64,000 nucleotides of DNA. Source: Desulfolutivibrio sulfodismutans DSM 3696 (GTDB lineage: Bacteria; Desulfobacterota; Desulfovibrionia; Desulfovibrionales; Desulfovibrionaceae). Both the position numbers and the translations under genes were made by a program. This document shows, piece by piece, positions 9,155 through 17,820 of this stretch. The stretch lies in the NCBI RefSeq assembly GCF_013376455.1, contig NZ_CP045504.1, forward strand, positions 2,935,001 through 2,999,000, in the 5' to 3' direction. Under the pieces are notes generated by a model. It was not told where the DNA came from, searched no databases, and saw only the letters and a program-made list of their open reading frames with translations. Within the stretch, counting starts at the first letter, position 1; the number at the start of each line of letters is the position of its first letter.

Positions 9155-10333
9155 ATGAACGATATGCCGTTGCAAACAATACTCACTTCATGCGATGACT
9201 TTCGTCTTACAGAAGCAGATATACGTTTTCCAATGGTTTCGATTATTATTACCTCGTATAACTATGCGAGATATATTATCCAATGTCTGGATTCAGTGCA
9301 ACGGCAGACCTATCCCAACTGGGAAATGATCATTGTGGACGATGCATCAACGGATGGTACGATCGAGATACTGGAAGCTTATGTGGCCAGGCATGTCGAC
9401 GGCAAAGCCATACAGTATGTGCGACGTTCGCAAAACGGCGGCCAGATGGAGGCCTTCCGCGAGGGGCTCTCCCGGGCCAGGGGGGCGTTCGTTATGATGC
9501 TCGACGCGGACGACGTGCTGCTCCCGGATTTTTTGGATAACCATATGCGCGTGCATTTAGGCAAGAAGGCCGTGGCCTTCACCAGTTCCAATCAATACCA
9601 GATCAATGAAAACGGCGAGATCATTTGCGGAGATCATCCCGACCATCTAGGGAAAGGCGAATATCGTTATGTGCCCCAGCAGTTGTTCCATGATACCTGG
9701 TGGGCTTGGGCTACGGCCAGCTCCATGGTCTTTCGTCGCAGCACACTTGATCTGATCATGCCCGACCCGGGCGTCACGTTTCGCATCTGTGCGGACTATT
9801 ACCTTGCACATTTTTGTCAGCAGGTGGGGAATTCCATACTTATACCTGGAATTTACGGATGCTATCGACGCCATGGTGCAAATAACTTCAGCGCAAACCC
9901 TCTTCTGGGGGCGATCAACGCAATGGGTGATTTTTCCCGCCATCCTCCACACAAGGATTATCGGGAGGCAATGGCGTTGCATGTTTTGAACCATTACGAT
10001 CAATTCAAGCCCATTTTTGGCCATATGGGCATTCTGATCATGCTTTTCCGCATCCTCCCCTACAAGGAGATGAAGGATGTGTTGCGCAACCACGGAGAAA
10101 AATTTGCGACTCTGAAGGGAAACCTCCTCAAGAAGCATAAGAAATTTTGCTCCACGCGGAAATATTATGACCGTAGTCCCTGGGAAGAACGGTTGATGCG
10201 CATCGACCCTCCCCAACAGTATTTCGTCCCACCGCCTCCGACGCCGGGAAGGATTGTCTCAACGGCCATCAAGAAGCGGATGAAACGGTTCTTTCTCGGC
10301 AGCAATCATGAAGGCGAAAAGCATGATAAATAG
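9155..10333 (+). CDS. Family 2 glycosyltransferase (paralogue of 3944-5056)
   Basis: A 392-residue GT2 enzyme with SIIITSYNYARYI, MIIVDDASTDGT and the metal motif MLDADDVLLPDFL. The GQMEAFREGL, FTSSNQYQIN and GCYRRHGANNF segments match the protein at 3944-5056 closely. A basic C-terminal tail (about 60 residues) is unique to this copy. The ATG at 9155 follows GAGAGGG at a good distance. The ATG at 9110 lacks such a site. The DNA here and through 11765 is visibly richer in A+T than the neighbourhood, which suggests separate acquisition from the first paralogue. Confidence 0.85.
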   Translation: MNDMPLQTILTSCDDFRLTEADIRFPMVSIIITSYNYARYIIQCLDSVQRQTYPNWEMIIVDDASTDGTIEILEAYVARHVDGKAIQYVRRSQNGGQMEAFREGLSRARGAFVMMLDADDVLLPDFLDNHMRVHLGKKAVAFTSSNQYQINENGEIICGDHPDHLGKGEYRYVPQQLFHDTWWAWATASSMVFRRSTLDLIMPDPGVTFRICADYYLAHFCQQVGNSILIPGIYGCYRRHGANNFSANPLLGAINAMGDFSRHPPHKDYREAMALHVLNHYDQFKPIFGHMGILIMLFRILPYKEMKDVLRNHGEKFATLKGNLLKKHKKFCSTRKYYDRSPWEERLMRIDPPQQYFVPPPPTPGRIVSTAIKKRMKRFFLGSNHEGEKHDK

Positions 10334-10353
10334 GTTTGAGGGGGTAGAATGAT

Positions 10354-11070
10354 ATGGCAAAAAGACCTGTTAATGTGGGATTCATCATGGCCAGGGGTGG
10401 CGGTTCCACATTTTACCGCAAAAACGCCTATCCCATACTCGGTCGCCCGGTGCTTGCCTGGGCTATCGATACCATGCAGCGGGCAGGATTTATAGACCAT
10501 ATATATGTTTGGACCGAAGACCAAAATCTTGCGGATATCGCGGAAAAGGCCGGCGCCATTCATCTCGAACGTCCTAGGGACATGGTCCACTATTATTCCG
10601 GCGCCTGGACCATTGGCCAGTGGCAGCACCTGCAGGACCGGCAGATCAAGGAACATCTGGACGGCGAATACGATTACATCGTGCCGTTCAATTGCAATTG
10701 CATCGGTTTGCGGCCTGAAAGTTTGAGGGCCATGTACGACGCCCTGCGGTTAGCGGATGAGAAATATTTCCGTATTCTTCCAGTTTGCCGCATCAAAAGT
10801 GGGCTGTGCATGCATACGCCGACTGGCGGGCATTTATTTCCGTTCTGGAATGACAAGGATAAGCCGCTGGGAGACACGTTGCTTCCATTATATCGTCTGA
10901 TTGGCGTAGGCATCGTGCATCGGACAAAGGCAAATACCGGTGATGTCGCCACCCTGTACCACGAAGTTCCGGAGTACGAAGGTTTCGACTTCCAGAGCAG
11001 GCAGGATATCCCTTTTGCTGAGTATTACATGCAGTCAAGACTCGATGAAGTAGATGGGGCGACCAAATGA
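10354..11070 (+). CDS. CMP-sugar-synthetase-like nucleotidyltransferase, module copy 1 (protein A1)
   Basis: A 238-residue GT-A nucleotidyltransferase resembling acylneuraminate cytidylyltransferases (CTP_transf_3). Family hallmarks are a glycine-rich loop followed by RKN, GRPVLAWAI, VWTEDQNLADIAEKAGA and the C-terminal FDFQSRQDI, which resembles the family's ID..ED segment. The usual ARGGSK loop is altered to ARGGGSTFYRKN. The gene overlaps the next one by ATGA, implying translational coupling. A second copy lies at 15028-15738. It probably activates an acidic or unusual sugar with CTP, but no NeuB-like synthase is in the window, so the substrate is open. Confidence 0.78.
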   Translation: MAKRPVNVGFIMARGGGSTFYRKNAYPILGRPVLAWAIDTMQRAGFIDHIYVWTEDQNLADIAEKAGAIHLERPRDMVHYYSGAWTIGQWQHLQDRQIKEHLDGEYDYIVPFNCNCIGLRPESLRAMYDALRLADEKYFRILPVCRIKSGLCMHTPTGGHLFPFWNDKDKPLGDTLLPLYRLIGVGIVHRTKANTGDVATLYHEVPEYEGFDFQSRQDIPFAEYYMQSRLDEVDGATK

Positions 11071-11765
11071 AAACGAACGCCATGATCCTGGCCTTGTCCT
11101 GGATTACGCCTTTTGCTGATGCGTTGTGGAATGTTCCCCTGGACAAGGATGGAACGGTCTTGGATCATGTCCTGAAAAATTGCAGGGAAAGCGGAGTTAT
11201 TGACGATTTGTGCGTCGTGACGGATCTGCCGTCGCTCATCGGGAAGCACGAGACTCTGGGCGTGCGTATTTTTGAATGTCCAGGATTCTATCGTGGCCAT
11301 CCATTTAACTATCTTGATATCGAACAGCATGTGTTGTATCGAGAGTTTGACCTTTGTCTTGCTGCTGAGCTTCAATCCGACATGATATTTCAGGTTTCAT
11401 GGAACACACCATTGATCTCTGGGCGAATACTGGAGCGCATGTATCACAAGTTGCTGGACGATCCGATCATGGCTCGCGTTGTTCCCATTTGTCCTGTCGA
11501 TCCACACCTCTATACGAAGGTTCCTGAGAGCAAGGAGTTTTTTCCTGTTTGGGAACACCGGAGTATTGACAGACAGATGTACCACCAGCTTTACCAAGTT
11601 GTTCCGGTTGTTCTGACACACTGGACACGTCTGCTCAGCACTATTCCAAATATTATGGGATTGCCCGTAGAGCCTGCCTCATGCTACACACTAAACACGG
11701 AAGAGGAGGTGGGGTTGTTACGACATTTGTTTGATTACCAGAAACGAATCAAAGAAGATATCTGA
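11067..11765 (+). CDS. Partner nucleotidyltransferase-like protein, module copy 1 (protein B1)
   Basis: A 232-residue protein coupled by a 4-base ATGA overlap to the CMP-sugar-synthetase-like gene. It begins like a GT-A nucleotidyltransferase (MILALSWITPF, then TVLDHVLKNCRESGVID and VVTDLPSL). It lacks the glycine-rich RGG loop and the lysine needed for NTP binding. Conserved with its homologue at 15735-16415 are LLDDP..AR, the ..VDP.LY segment and FPVW. I infer a regulatory or structural partner, or an enzyme of a divergent family. I know of no characterised homologue. Confidence 0.7.
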   Translation: MKTNAMILALSWITPFADALWNVPLDKDGTVLDHVLKNCRESGVIDDLCVVTDLPSLIGKHETLGVRIFECPGFYRGHPFNYLDIEQHVLYREFDLCLAAELQSDMIFQVSWNTPLISGRILERMYHKLLDDPIMARVVPICPVDPHLYTKVPESKEFFPVWEHRSIDRQMYHQLYQVVPVVLTHWTRLLSTIPNIMGLPVEPASCYTLNTEEEVGLLRHLFDYQKRIKEDI

Positions 11766-11857
11766 AATGATGCGAGTTGCTTTTTACCCAGAAGTTGTGG
11801 TGCGTTGTTAGGCCAAAAAATTCACAAAGATAACATCATAGCCGGAGGTCAACGCAT

Positions 11858-11968
11858 ATGGTCAAGCTCGTATTGTGGGGAACAGGGGGGAGGGCTCGCG
11901 AAATATTCAGTCCGCGGTTAGTAGAAAATTTTCAAAGGGTCATGACTAGTGTTGCGTTCCGCAAATAA
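11858..11968 (+). pseudogene. 5' fragment of module protein C1, truncated near IS1380-family insertion
   Basis: An ATG preceded by an excellent ribosome binding site (CCGGAGGTC) opens a frame of only 36 codons, ending four bases before the IS1380-family terminal repeat. The peptide begins MVKLVLWGTGGRAREIF, a glycine-rich nucleotide-binding start like IVIYGAGGRGGHVL in the intact radical SAM protein at 16476-17786. It also sits directly after an A-B pair, just as that gene does. It is therefore read as the remaining head of a third module gene whose body was lost when the insertion sequences entered. Confidence 0.65.
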
Positions 11969-11971
11969 ATA

Positions 11972-13628
11972 CCTGAATCCGTAAGCAGCATCAGTTCAAA
12001 TTGCCTTGGAAGTGCAGTTGGCAATTGAAAAAGCTAAAACATTTTGGCATATTGACCTCACAGGATTGAGCGAATGCCTCTTCACCCGCGAGGTGCGCCA
12101 CATGGGGAAATTGGCCCTTGAGATCACTGGGGAACCGATCATCGGCAATGCCGGGCTTGCAGCCATGGGCGAACTCATGCGCAGCAGCGATATCGATTCC
12201 ATCTGCGCCAAGCGGGAGTCCCCGAACTATCAGGTCGCTGTGAAGGACAGCCTGCGGTGCCTTGGAGGGCTCCTCGCCATAGGCAAGGTAGGGTTCGACC
12301 ACGTGCGGCAGTTCAAGGACAGCGAGTTCTTCACGACAGCCTTGGGGGTTGGTCGTCGTATCCCGTCGCAGGCAACTCTGCGGCAGCGTTTCGAGGCCAT
12401 GAGTCGTGACCGCAATGTCCACGACGCCATGCCTACATGCTCCGTGCGCATGCTGCGCAAGCTGGATTTCAAACCCCGGATCGTCAGCGTGCCTTCCTTT
12501 GTCGGCGTGCGGATCGACACCGACTCCACCATCCTCGACAACAGCGACACCAAGAAGGAGGGCATCGCCAAGGGCTATAGCGGGGTTCTCGGCTACGCCC
12601 CGGTTTGCTCGTTCCTCGAAGGCGGTCTGATCGTGGGAGTCAAGCTTTGCCCAGGAAGTCATCACCCTCTGCATGAAGGGACCTTGGACTTCCATGCCGC
12701 GGTCCGCGAGCGGGTGCGCAAGCTGACCAAGGCCCATCTGCTCTGGGTGGACGACGCGGCCTTCGACGACGTGGCGCTCATGGCGGCTCGACTCAAGGCC
12801 GGGGACAGCTTCATCACTCGCCACAACCTGCGCCGGGAACGGCCCGATGTCCTGATCAACCTGGCCATGCAGGAAGGGCGAGCCCATTCTCCCAGGCCCG
12901 GCAAAACCGTCTACACGGGGTGCACCCGCCGGGAGCGCGAAGAAATCGGAGCTGTCCGGCTGGTCTACGAGGTGACCGAGAGGACCAGCAAGAAGGGGCA
13001 GGCCCTGCTCTTGCCGGAGTACACGGTTTTCAGCGTCTGGACGGACCTCGAGAAGGTGTCCGATGCCGATATCCTTCGCTTGTATCGCGACCGGGGCACG
13101 TGCGAACAATACTTCGCGGAGCTCAAAAGCGAACTCGACCTGGAACGCCTTCCCTCCGGGAAGTTTGCGGTCAACGAGTTGTACTTCCAACTCGGCGTCC
13201 TGGTGAACAATATGCTCCGCGTGCTGGGCGAGTTGCTGCTCAACTCCGGGATCATCGGGCTGAAGAAGGCGACGCGCCGCCGTTTGCGCACCATCATGCA
13301 GGGCATGATGTACCTGTGCGGCCGGTTGGTCCGGCATGCGCGACGGATTGTCTTGAAAGTGGCGTCCAGCGGCGGATTCGGCGAAGCGCTTGTCGGCCTG
13401 CAGAGACGGTTGGCGCAAGTCTGAAAACACACGGACGGAAACTCGTCCAAGGGAGACATATGTCCGAAAATCGCACCAATCCGCCCTGATCTCTGGCCCA
13501 AAGCCGGGTATCGGGAAAAGACCCCGCATATCCGGGGTGGGTTGAGCAAAGAGGCCTGAAAGGGTCATCCAAAATCACCTCGACGGTGGCATAACGCGAT
13601 TTTAAGCCAACGCGGCTACGGATTCAGG
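11972..13628 (+). mobile_element. IS1380-family insertion sequence
   Basis: The element is about 1657 bases long and bounded by perfect 12-base terminal inverted repeats. The left end reads CCTGAATCCGTA at 11972-11983 and the right end TACGGATTCAGG at 13617-13628. It encodes one full-length transposase. No matching target duplication is visible next to the ends, so the flanks were probably rearranged after insertion. It separates the fragment of protein C1 from the decayed IS630-like element downstream. Confidence 0.88.
12006..13424 (+). CDS. IS1380-family transposase
   Basis: A DDE transposase of 472 residues with no frameshift. The first catalytic aspartate lies in VRIDTDSTILDNSDTKKEG, the second in LLWVDDAAFDDVAL. 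The conserved glutamate lies in the family signature YRDRGTCEQYFAELKSE. Length and motifs fit IS1380-family enzymes. The start is uncertain: a TTG at 12006 or a GTG at 12012, since no ATG fits before the conserved N-terminus. It lies wholly within the terminal repeats, and the element may still be able to transpose. Confidence 0.9.
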   Translation: MEVQLAIEKAKTFWHIDLTGLSECLFTREVRHMGKLALEITGEPIIGNAGLAAMGELMRSSDIDSICAKRESPNYQVAVKDSLRCLGGLLAIGKVGFDHVRQFKDSEFFTTALGVGRRIPSQATLRQRFEAMSRDRNVHDAMPTCSVRMLRKLDFKPRIVSVPSFVGVRIDTDSTILDNSDTKKEGIAKGYSGVLGYAPVCSFLEGGLIVGVKLCPGSHHPLHEGTLDFHAAVRERVRKLTKAHLLWVDDAAFDDVALMAARLKAGDSFITRHNLRRERPDVLINLAMQEGRAHSPRPGKTVYTGCTRREREEIGAVRLVYEVTERTSKKGQALLLPEYTVFSVWTDLEKVSDADILRLYRDRGTCEQYFAELKSELDLERLPSGKFAVNELYFQLGVLVNNMLRVLGELLLNSGIIGLKKATRRRLRTIMQGMMYLCGRLVRHARRIVLKVASSGGFGEALVGLQRRLAQV

Positions 13629-13790
13629 TTCCTTTCAGAGATCGGCCTGAGCCTGCACTACCTGGTCCGGCTGGTGTAACGAAATCTGTTTCAGCAATGT
13701 GAAATACTCGACCTCGTCGACCATCGACGACAACGACTAAAATCTAATAATCCTGGGCAACGGTTGCTTCTGACTTAACCGGACAGAAAT
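13629..13790. other. Short DNA between two insertion sequences
   Basis: About 160 bases lie between the IS1380 right end and the IS630-like left end. Directly after the IS1380 repeat a 17-codon frame ends LSLHYLVRLV and a stop. This could be the tail of the interrupted gene, but it is too short to assign. Nothing else is recognisable. Confidence 0.35.
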
Positions 13791-14897
13791 GAGAGCACAA
13801 AATACTTAACAAAGCGCTCGGTATTTGATATCTGCCTTCATGGATTCCGGTGACGCCAGAAACCTGTCCCATTCGGCTCAGGACGCGATTCGACGCAAAG
13901 CCGTTAAGGCTGTTGTAGAGGGAGGAATGAGTCAGACCAAGGCCGCTGTGGTCTATGGAGCGTCACGCACCTCGGTATGCTTGTGGGTCAAGGCCTACCG
14001 CCAGCAAGGTGAAGCTGGCCTTGCAAGCAAGCCCAAGGGGCGGCCAAAGGGTGGAAAGCTCACAAACAAACAGATGGAGTCCATAAGGAAGTCGGTGCTG
14101 GGCAAGAATCCCGATCAATTGCGACTGCCAGGCTTGCTCTGGACCCGCGATCTGGTCGGAGCACTCATCGAAAGGCGTTTCGGCATCCGCTTGTCTCGAT
14201 GGACCGTAGGCCGCCACCTCAAGGATTGGGGGCTGACTCCTCAGAAACCGGCAAAAAGTGCGCTGGAGCAGAATCCAGCCCAGGTCAAATACTGGCTTGA
14301 GCACAAATACGTCGCCATCCAGCAGCAGGCCAAGGCCGAAAAGGCCAAAATTTGGTGGGGCGACGAAGCCGGACTACGCTCTGACCATCAGGCAGGGACC
14401 ACTTGGGGCGAGAAGGGGGTGACACCTGTCGTCAAATGCAGCGGCAAGCGCTTTGGCTGCAACGCGATCACGGCATCACCAACCTGGGTGACCTCAGCTT
14501 CATGGTCTTTGAAGGGCGCTTCACTGTGAAAGTATTCTTGGAATTTCTGGGTCGTATGGTGAGGCGACTTGACGGACGCAAAGTATTCTTCATTGTGGAC
14601 AGGCACTCGGTACGAAAAGCGAAGAAGGTCAATGATTGGCTGGCCGAACACGAAGACAAGATCAGGCTTTTCCTTCTGCCGCCATATAGCCCTGAGTTGA
14701 ATCCTGACGCGCTTGCGAGTCAGGACATCAAACGCACCTCTTTCGTGACGGAAGGGTGAAGGACAAGCCCGAGTTGATGGGCAAGCTGAGAGGGTTCCTC
14801 CACAGTCGGCAACGCCGCCCTTACAAAGTGAAGAAGTATTTTGAGGGGAAACATGTCGCCTATGCCAAGGCCGCATAGTTAGGAATTTTACGCTCTG
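13791..14897 (+). mobile_element. IS630-family insertion sequence (degenerate)
   Basis: The element is about 1.1 kb, a typical IS630 length. Imperfect terminal inverted repeats can be aligned: GAGAGCACAAAATACTTAAC on the left (13791-13810) and the complement of 14878-14897 on the right, with 15 of 20 positions equal. It carries a transposase gene broken by two frameshifts. The exact ends and the usual TA target duplication cannot be fixed by eye. Confidence 0.7.
13840..14878 (+). pseudogene. IS630-family transposase, broken by two frameshifts
   Basis: The first frame (to about 14470) carries the N-terminal helix-turn-helix (KAAVVYGASRTSVCLWVKAY), the winged-helix stretch and the first DDE aspartate in IWWGDEAGLRSD. 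At about 14470 one base appears to be missing, and the protein continues in another frame with ITNLGDLSFMVFEG, IVDRHSVRKAKKV and LPPYSPELNPD, which holds the second aspartate and the final acidic region. Near 14745 a second shift leads to RDGRVKDKPELM and the natural stop at 14876. Two lesions mean it is inactive. IS630 enzymes sometimes use one programmed frameshift, but not two. Confidence 0.85.
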
Positions 14898-15027
14898 AGT
14901 AATAATCCAGAAGTTTTGTTTGTTCCGGCCGCGAGGCCCGATTTCCTGACGGGGGCAGCCCCGGAGCGAATATTTTTTCTCGGAGCCCAGACCGCCGGGC
15001 GAAGTGCTGCACAGCCGCGAGGTATGT

Positions 15028-15738
15028 ATGTTCTCGGATAAATTTGTTGTTGGGATCATCGTCGCGCGTGGGGGCGGGTCCACGTTCTACCGCAAGAACG
15101 CCTTCCCGGTCCAAGGGCGCCCGGTGCTGGCCTGGGCCATTGACATCATGCGCAGCGCCGGATTCATCGACAAGGTGTTCGTATGGACTGAAGACGCGGA
15201 GCTCAAGCGCATTACCGAGGAGTGCGGTGCCGTCGCGCTCCACAGGCCCCGCGAGATGGTCCACTATTTCTCTGGATACCATTCGATCTCCGAGTGGAAC
15301 CAGACGCAGGGAAGGCAGATGTACGAGCACCTGGGCCGCAAGAGCGACTACCTCGTCTCCTACAACTGCAACTGCATCTGTTTCCGGCCAGAGAGCCTGG
15401 TGGACATGATGCAGGCGCTGCACAAGTCGCGGGAGCGGGCTCTACGAATCCAGGGCATCTGCCGCGTGGAGAGCGGGCTTTGCTTGGTGAGCCCGAAGGA
15501 TGGGCGCCTCTTTCCCTTCTGGAACGACCAGGAACAGCCGCTTGATACCAATCCCCAGCTCTACAGGATAGTCGGGGTGGGGATCATGAACCATACGGTG
15601 CCTCATTCCAGCTCGCTGGAGACGCTGTACCACGAAGTCCTGTCCGGGGAGGGATTCGACTTTCAAAATGAGCAGGACATCCCTATTGCGGAATACTGCG
15701 TCCGCAGTCATTGCAACAATACCACACGAAAAGCATGA
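15028..15738 (+). CDS. CMP-sugar-synthetase-like nucleotidyltransferase, module copy 2 (protein A2)
   Basis: A 236-residue homologue of the protein at 10354-11070. It keeps the altered loop ARGGGSTFYRKN, GRPVLAWAIDIM, VWTEDAELKRI, NCNCICFRPESL and the C-terminal FDFQNEQDIPIAEY. The ATG at 15028 follows CGAGG, and an in-frame start at 15004 has no such site. The final ATGA overlaps the next gene. Its DNA is clearly richer in G+C than copy 1, so the two copies are old or independently acquired rather than a recent tandem duplication. Likely role: CTP-dependent activation of an unusual sugar. Confidence 0.78.
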   Translation: MFSDKFVVGIIVARGGGSTFYRKNAFPVQGRPVLAWAIDIMRSAGFIDKVFVWTEDAELKRITEECGAVALHRPREMVHYFSGYHSISEWNQTQGRQMYEHLGRKSDYLVSYNCNCICFRPESLVDMMQALHKSRERALRIQGICRVESGLCLVSPKDGRLFPFWNDQEQPLDTNPQLYRIVGVGIMNHTVPHSSSLETLYHEVLSGEGFDFQNEQDIPIAEYCVRSHCNNTTRKA

Positions 15739-16415
15739 AAGTCACCGCAATAATCCTCGCACTGGAACACCTGACGCCCTCTGTCCGGGAGCTGTGGGCC
15801 GAGCCCATAGCAAGAACGCCGGTCCTCAAAATGGTTGTCGAGAATTGCCTCGGCAGCGGCGTCGTGGACGAGGCCTTCGTGTTGGGCGACTTCGACGAGC
15901 TCTGCAGCCTGCCCGATGTGGGCGGCGCGAAGGTCCGAAGGGTTCCGGGCTATTGCAGCCAGCACCACTTCAACTTCCTGAACATGGAGGTACGCTGCAT
16001 CGACATGGAGTCGGCCATGGCTGCGGAGATCGGGGCCGCCGCCGACCTGACCTTTTTCGTCGCCTGGAATCTGCCATTCATCCGCAGCAGGCACTACGAG
16101 CTGCTGTACCACCGGCTGCTCGATGATCCCGTGGCGGCCAGGGTGCTGCCCATCACGCAGGTTGACCCGCAGCTCTACATGCTGCGGGAGAGTACGCGGA
16201 AGTTCTACCCCGTGTGGTGCCACAAGGGCCTGGACCGGCAACTGATACAGCCGCTGTTCCGTCCGGTGAACGCTTGCCTCGCCAGTTGGGGGAGGCTACG
16301 CATGACCCTGCCCAAGTTCGTTGGCCTGGAAATGGAGCATTCAGCCCTTTACCAAATCGTGACTCGGGACGATATGGAGCAGGCAGGCAGAATGTTCGCC
16401 TACGTGGTTCCGTGA
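15735..16415 (+). CDS. Partner nucleotidyltransferase-like protein, module copy 2 (protein B2)
   Basis: A 226-residue homologue of the protein at 11067-11765, starting inside the stop of its upstream partner (ATGA overlap). It begins MKVTAIILALEHLTPSV, then LKMVVENCLGSGVVDEAF, and lacks the glycine-rich NTP loop. Shared blocks include HFNFLNMEVRC, LLDDPVAARVLPI, QVDPQLYMLRES and KFYPVW. Strict conservation of the A-B pair and of the overlap in both copies suggests the two proteins form a complex. A frame extending to 15711 is disfavoured because it lacks a ribosome binding site. Confidence 0.7.
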   Translation: MKVTAIILALEHLTPSVRELWAEPIARTPVLKMVVENCLGSGVVDEAFVLGDFDELCSLPDVGGAKVRRVPGYCSQHHFNFLNMEVRCIDMESAMAAEIGAAADLTFFVAWNLPFIRSRHYELLYHRLLDDPVAARVLPITQVDPQLYMLRESTRKFYPVWCHKGLDRQLIQPLFRPVNACLASWGRLRMTLPKFVGLEMEHSALYQIVTRDDMEQAGRMFAYVVP

Positions 16416-16475
16416 TTGTGGGGGCAGGAGGCGTCCCCTGCACGACACTTGACCTCCCTACAAATCGAGGTTGGC

Positions 16476-17786
16476 ATGGAGAGAAAATTCATTCAGTCCG
16501 TGAAGGAACTTCCACAAGGCGCGCAGATCGTCATATACGGAGCCGGCGGGCGTGGTGGCCACGTGCTGCGTAGCGCGCGGCGTTCCAAGCACGTCACCGT
16601 GCAGGCCTTTCTCGACACATTCAAGTCGGGTGAATTTTGCGGGCTGCCTGTCTACAAGGTCGATGAATACTGGGACTCGGAGCTGGCCAAGTCAAAGCCC
16701 CTCATCGTCATCGCCTCGGTGTATCACCGGGTCATCGCCAGTGATCTGGAATCCGCGGATCTCGACCGCGTATGGTTGTTCATCGAGAAGCAGGAGGTCT
16801 TCCCCCTTGCGGAGCTGCCGCCCGGAAGCGTGGTGAAATATCTGAACCAGCATAAGATACTGCTTGAGGCGACCCGTAGGAAGGTTAAAAGCACAAAGGG
16901 CAAGAAATGCTGGTGCCCGCTGCTCATGGGCGTGTACTTCCGGCCAACCGGCCTGTCGCTGTGCTGCTGGATGCCGGATCTTGTTGAGGTAACCAAGGGC
17001 CCGGAGGAGTCGTTAGAGAGGCTCGATGCCATTCGGAAGCACATCATCGCCGGCATCGCCGACGGGTCGAACAAGTTTTGCGCCTCCTGCCCAGACCTGC
17101 AGTGGAATTCCGGCAAGCCGACCACGAAGAAATATGACTGGCTAAATATAGACTACAGCGTGAAGTGCAATATGAATTGTTCATATTGCATTGTCAAGCA
17201 CGAGTTTAAGGCGTGCCTGTACAATGCGCGCGCCATCGTCGAGCACATCCTCGACAACGACTACCTGGAGCCGAAGTTCAACTACTGCTGGGGAGGCAAT
17301 GGCGAGCCGACCCTGAATCCCGACTTCGGCCATCTGATGGAGCGGCTCCTGCCCCGCGACAGCGAAGGCCGGGTCTATACCAATGCGACCCTGTATTCCG
17401 AACACATCGCGTCTGCGCTCCGGAGGAACAAGATGGAGATCGTTGTGAGCGTCGACGCCGGAACCGCCAAGACCTTCAAGGCCATCCGCGGCCGCGACAG
17501 GTTTAAGTCCATCTGGGCCAACATAGCACGCTACCTAAAGGACAACGCCAACCGTGTCATCGTCAAGTACATCGTTACGCCGAAGAACCTCTCCGAGGCC
17601 GAGATGCGGGCGTTCGTAGACAAGTGTGTCGAAACCGGCGTGCATAACGTCTTGGTGTCCCGCGATTTCTACAAGAAGTGCACTTGCGAGGAAGCAGACG
17701 CCGTCCGCTGGCTGAGTGAGGAATGCGCCGAGGTCGGCATCCATGTCGGCCACGTTGGCACTGCGGTTCCCGACGAGAAGGCATGA
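16476..17786 (+). CDS. Rossmann/radical SAM fusion protein (module protein C2)
   Basis: A 436-residue protein in two parts. Residues 1 to about 110 look like a nucleotide-binding or PglD-like N-terminal domain (IVIYGAGGRGGHVL). The rest is a radical SAM domain with the CX3CX2C motif CNMNCSYC and the SAM-binding segment GGNGEPTLNPDFG. Extra cysteines before the core (KCWC, LCCW, CASC) could hold a second iron-sulfur cluster, an unusual N-terminal placement. The ATG at 16476 follows GAGG; an earlier frame start at 16416 has no support. It follows the A-B pair, as the truncated C1 gene does in the first copy. Substrate unknown. Confidence 0.8.
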   Translation: MERKFIQSVKELPQGAQIVIYGAGGRGGHVLRSARRSKHVTVQAFLDTFKSGEFCGLPVYKVDEYWDSELAKSKPLIVIASVYHRVIASDLESADLDRVWLFIEKQEVFPLAELPPGSVVKYLNQHKILLEATRRKVKSTKGKKCWCPLLMGVYFRPTGLSLCCWMPDLVEVTKGPEESLERLDAIRKHIIAGIADGSNKFCASCPDLQWNSGKPTTKKYDWLNIDYSVKCNMNCSYCIVKHEFKACLYNARAIVEHILDNDYLEPKFNYCWGGNGEPTLNPDFGHLMERLLPRDSEGRVYTNATLYSEHIASALRRNKMEIVVSVDAGTAKTFKAIRGRDRFKSIWANIARYLKDNANRVIVKYIVTPKNLSEAEMRAFVDKCVETGVHNVLVSRDFYKKCTCEEADAVRWLSEECAEVGIHVGHVGTAVPDEKA

Positions 17787-17820
17787 GCGCCCCTTGGGGC
17801 GAAACGAGCGGAGGGGGACA

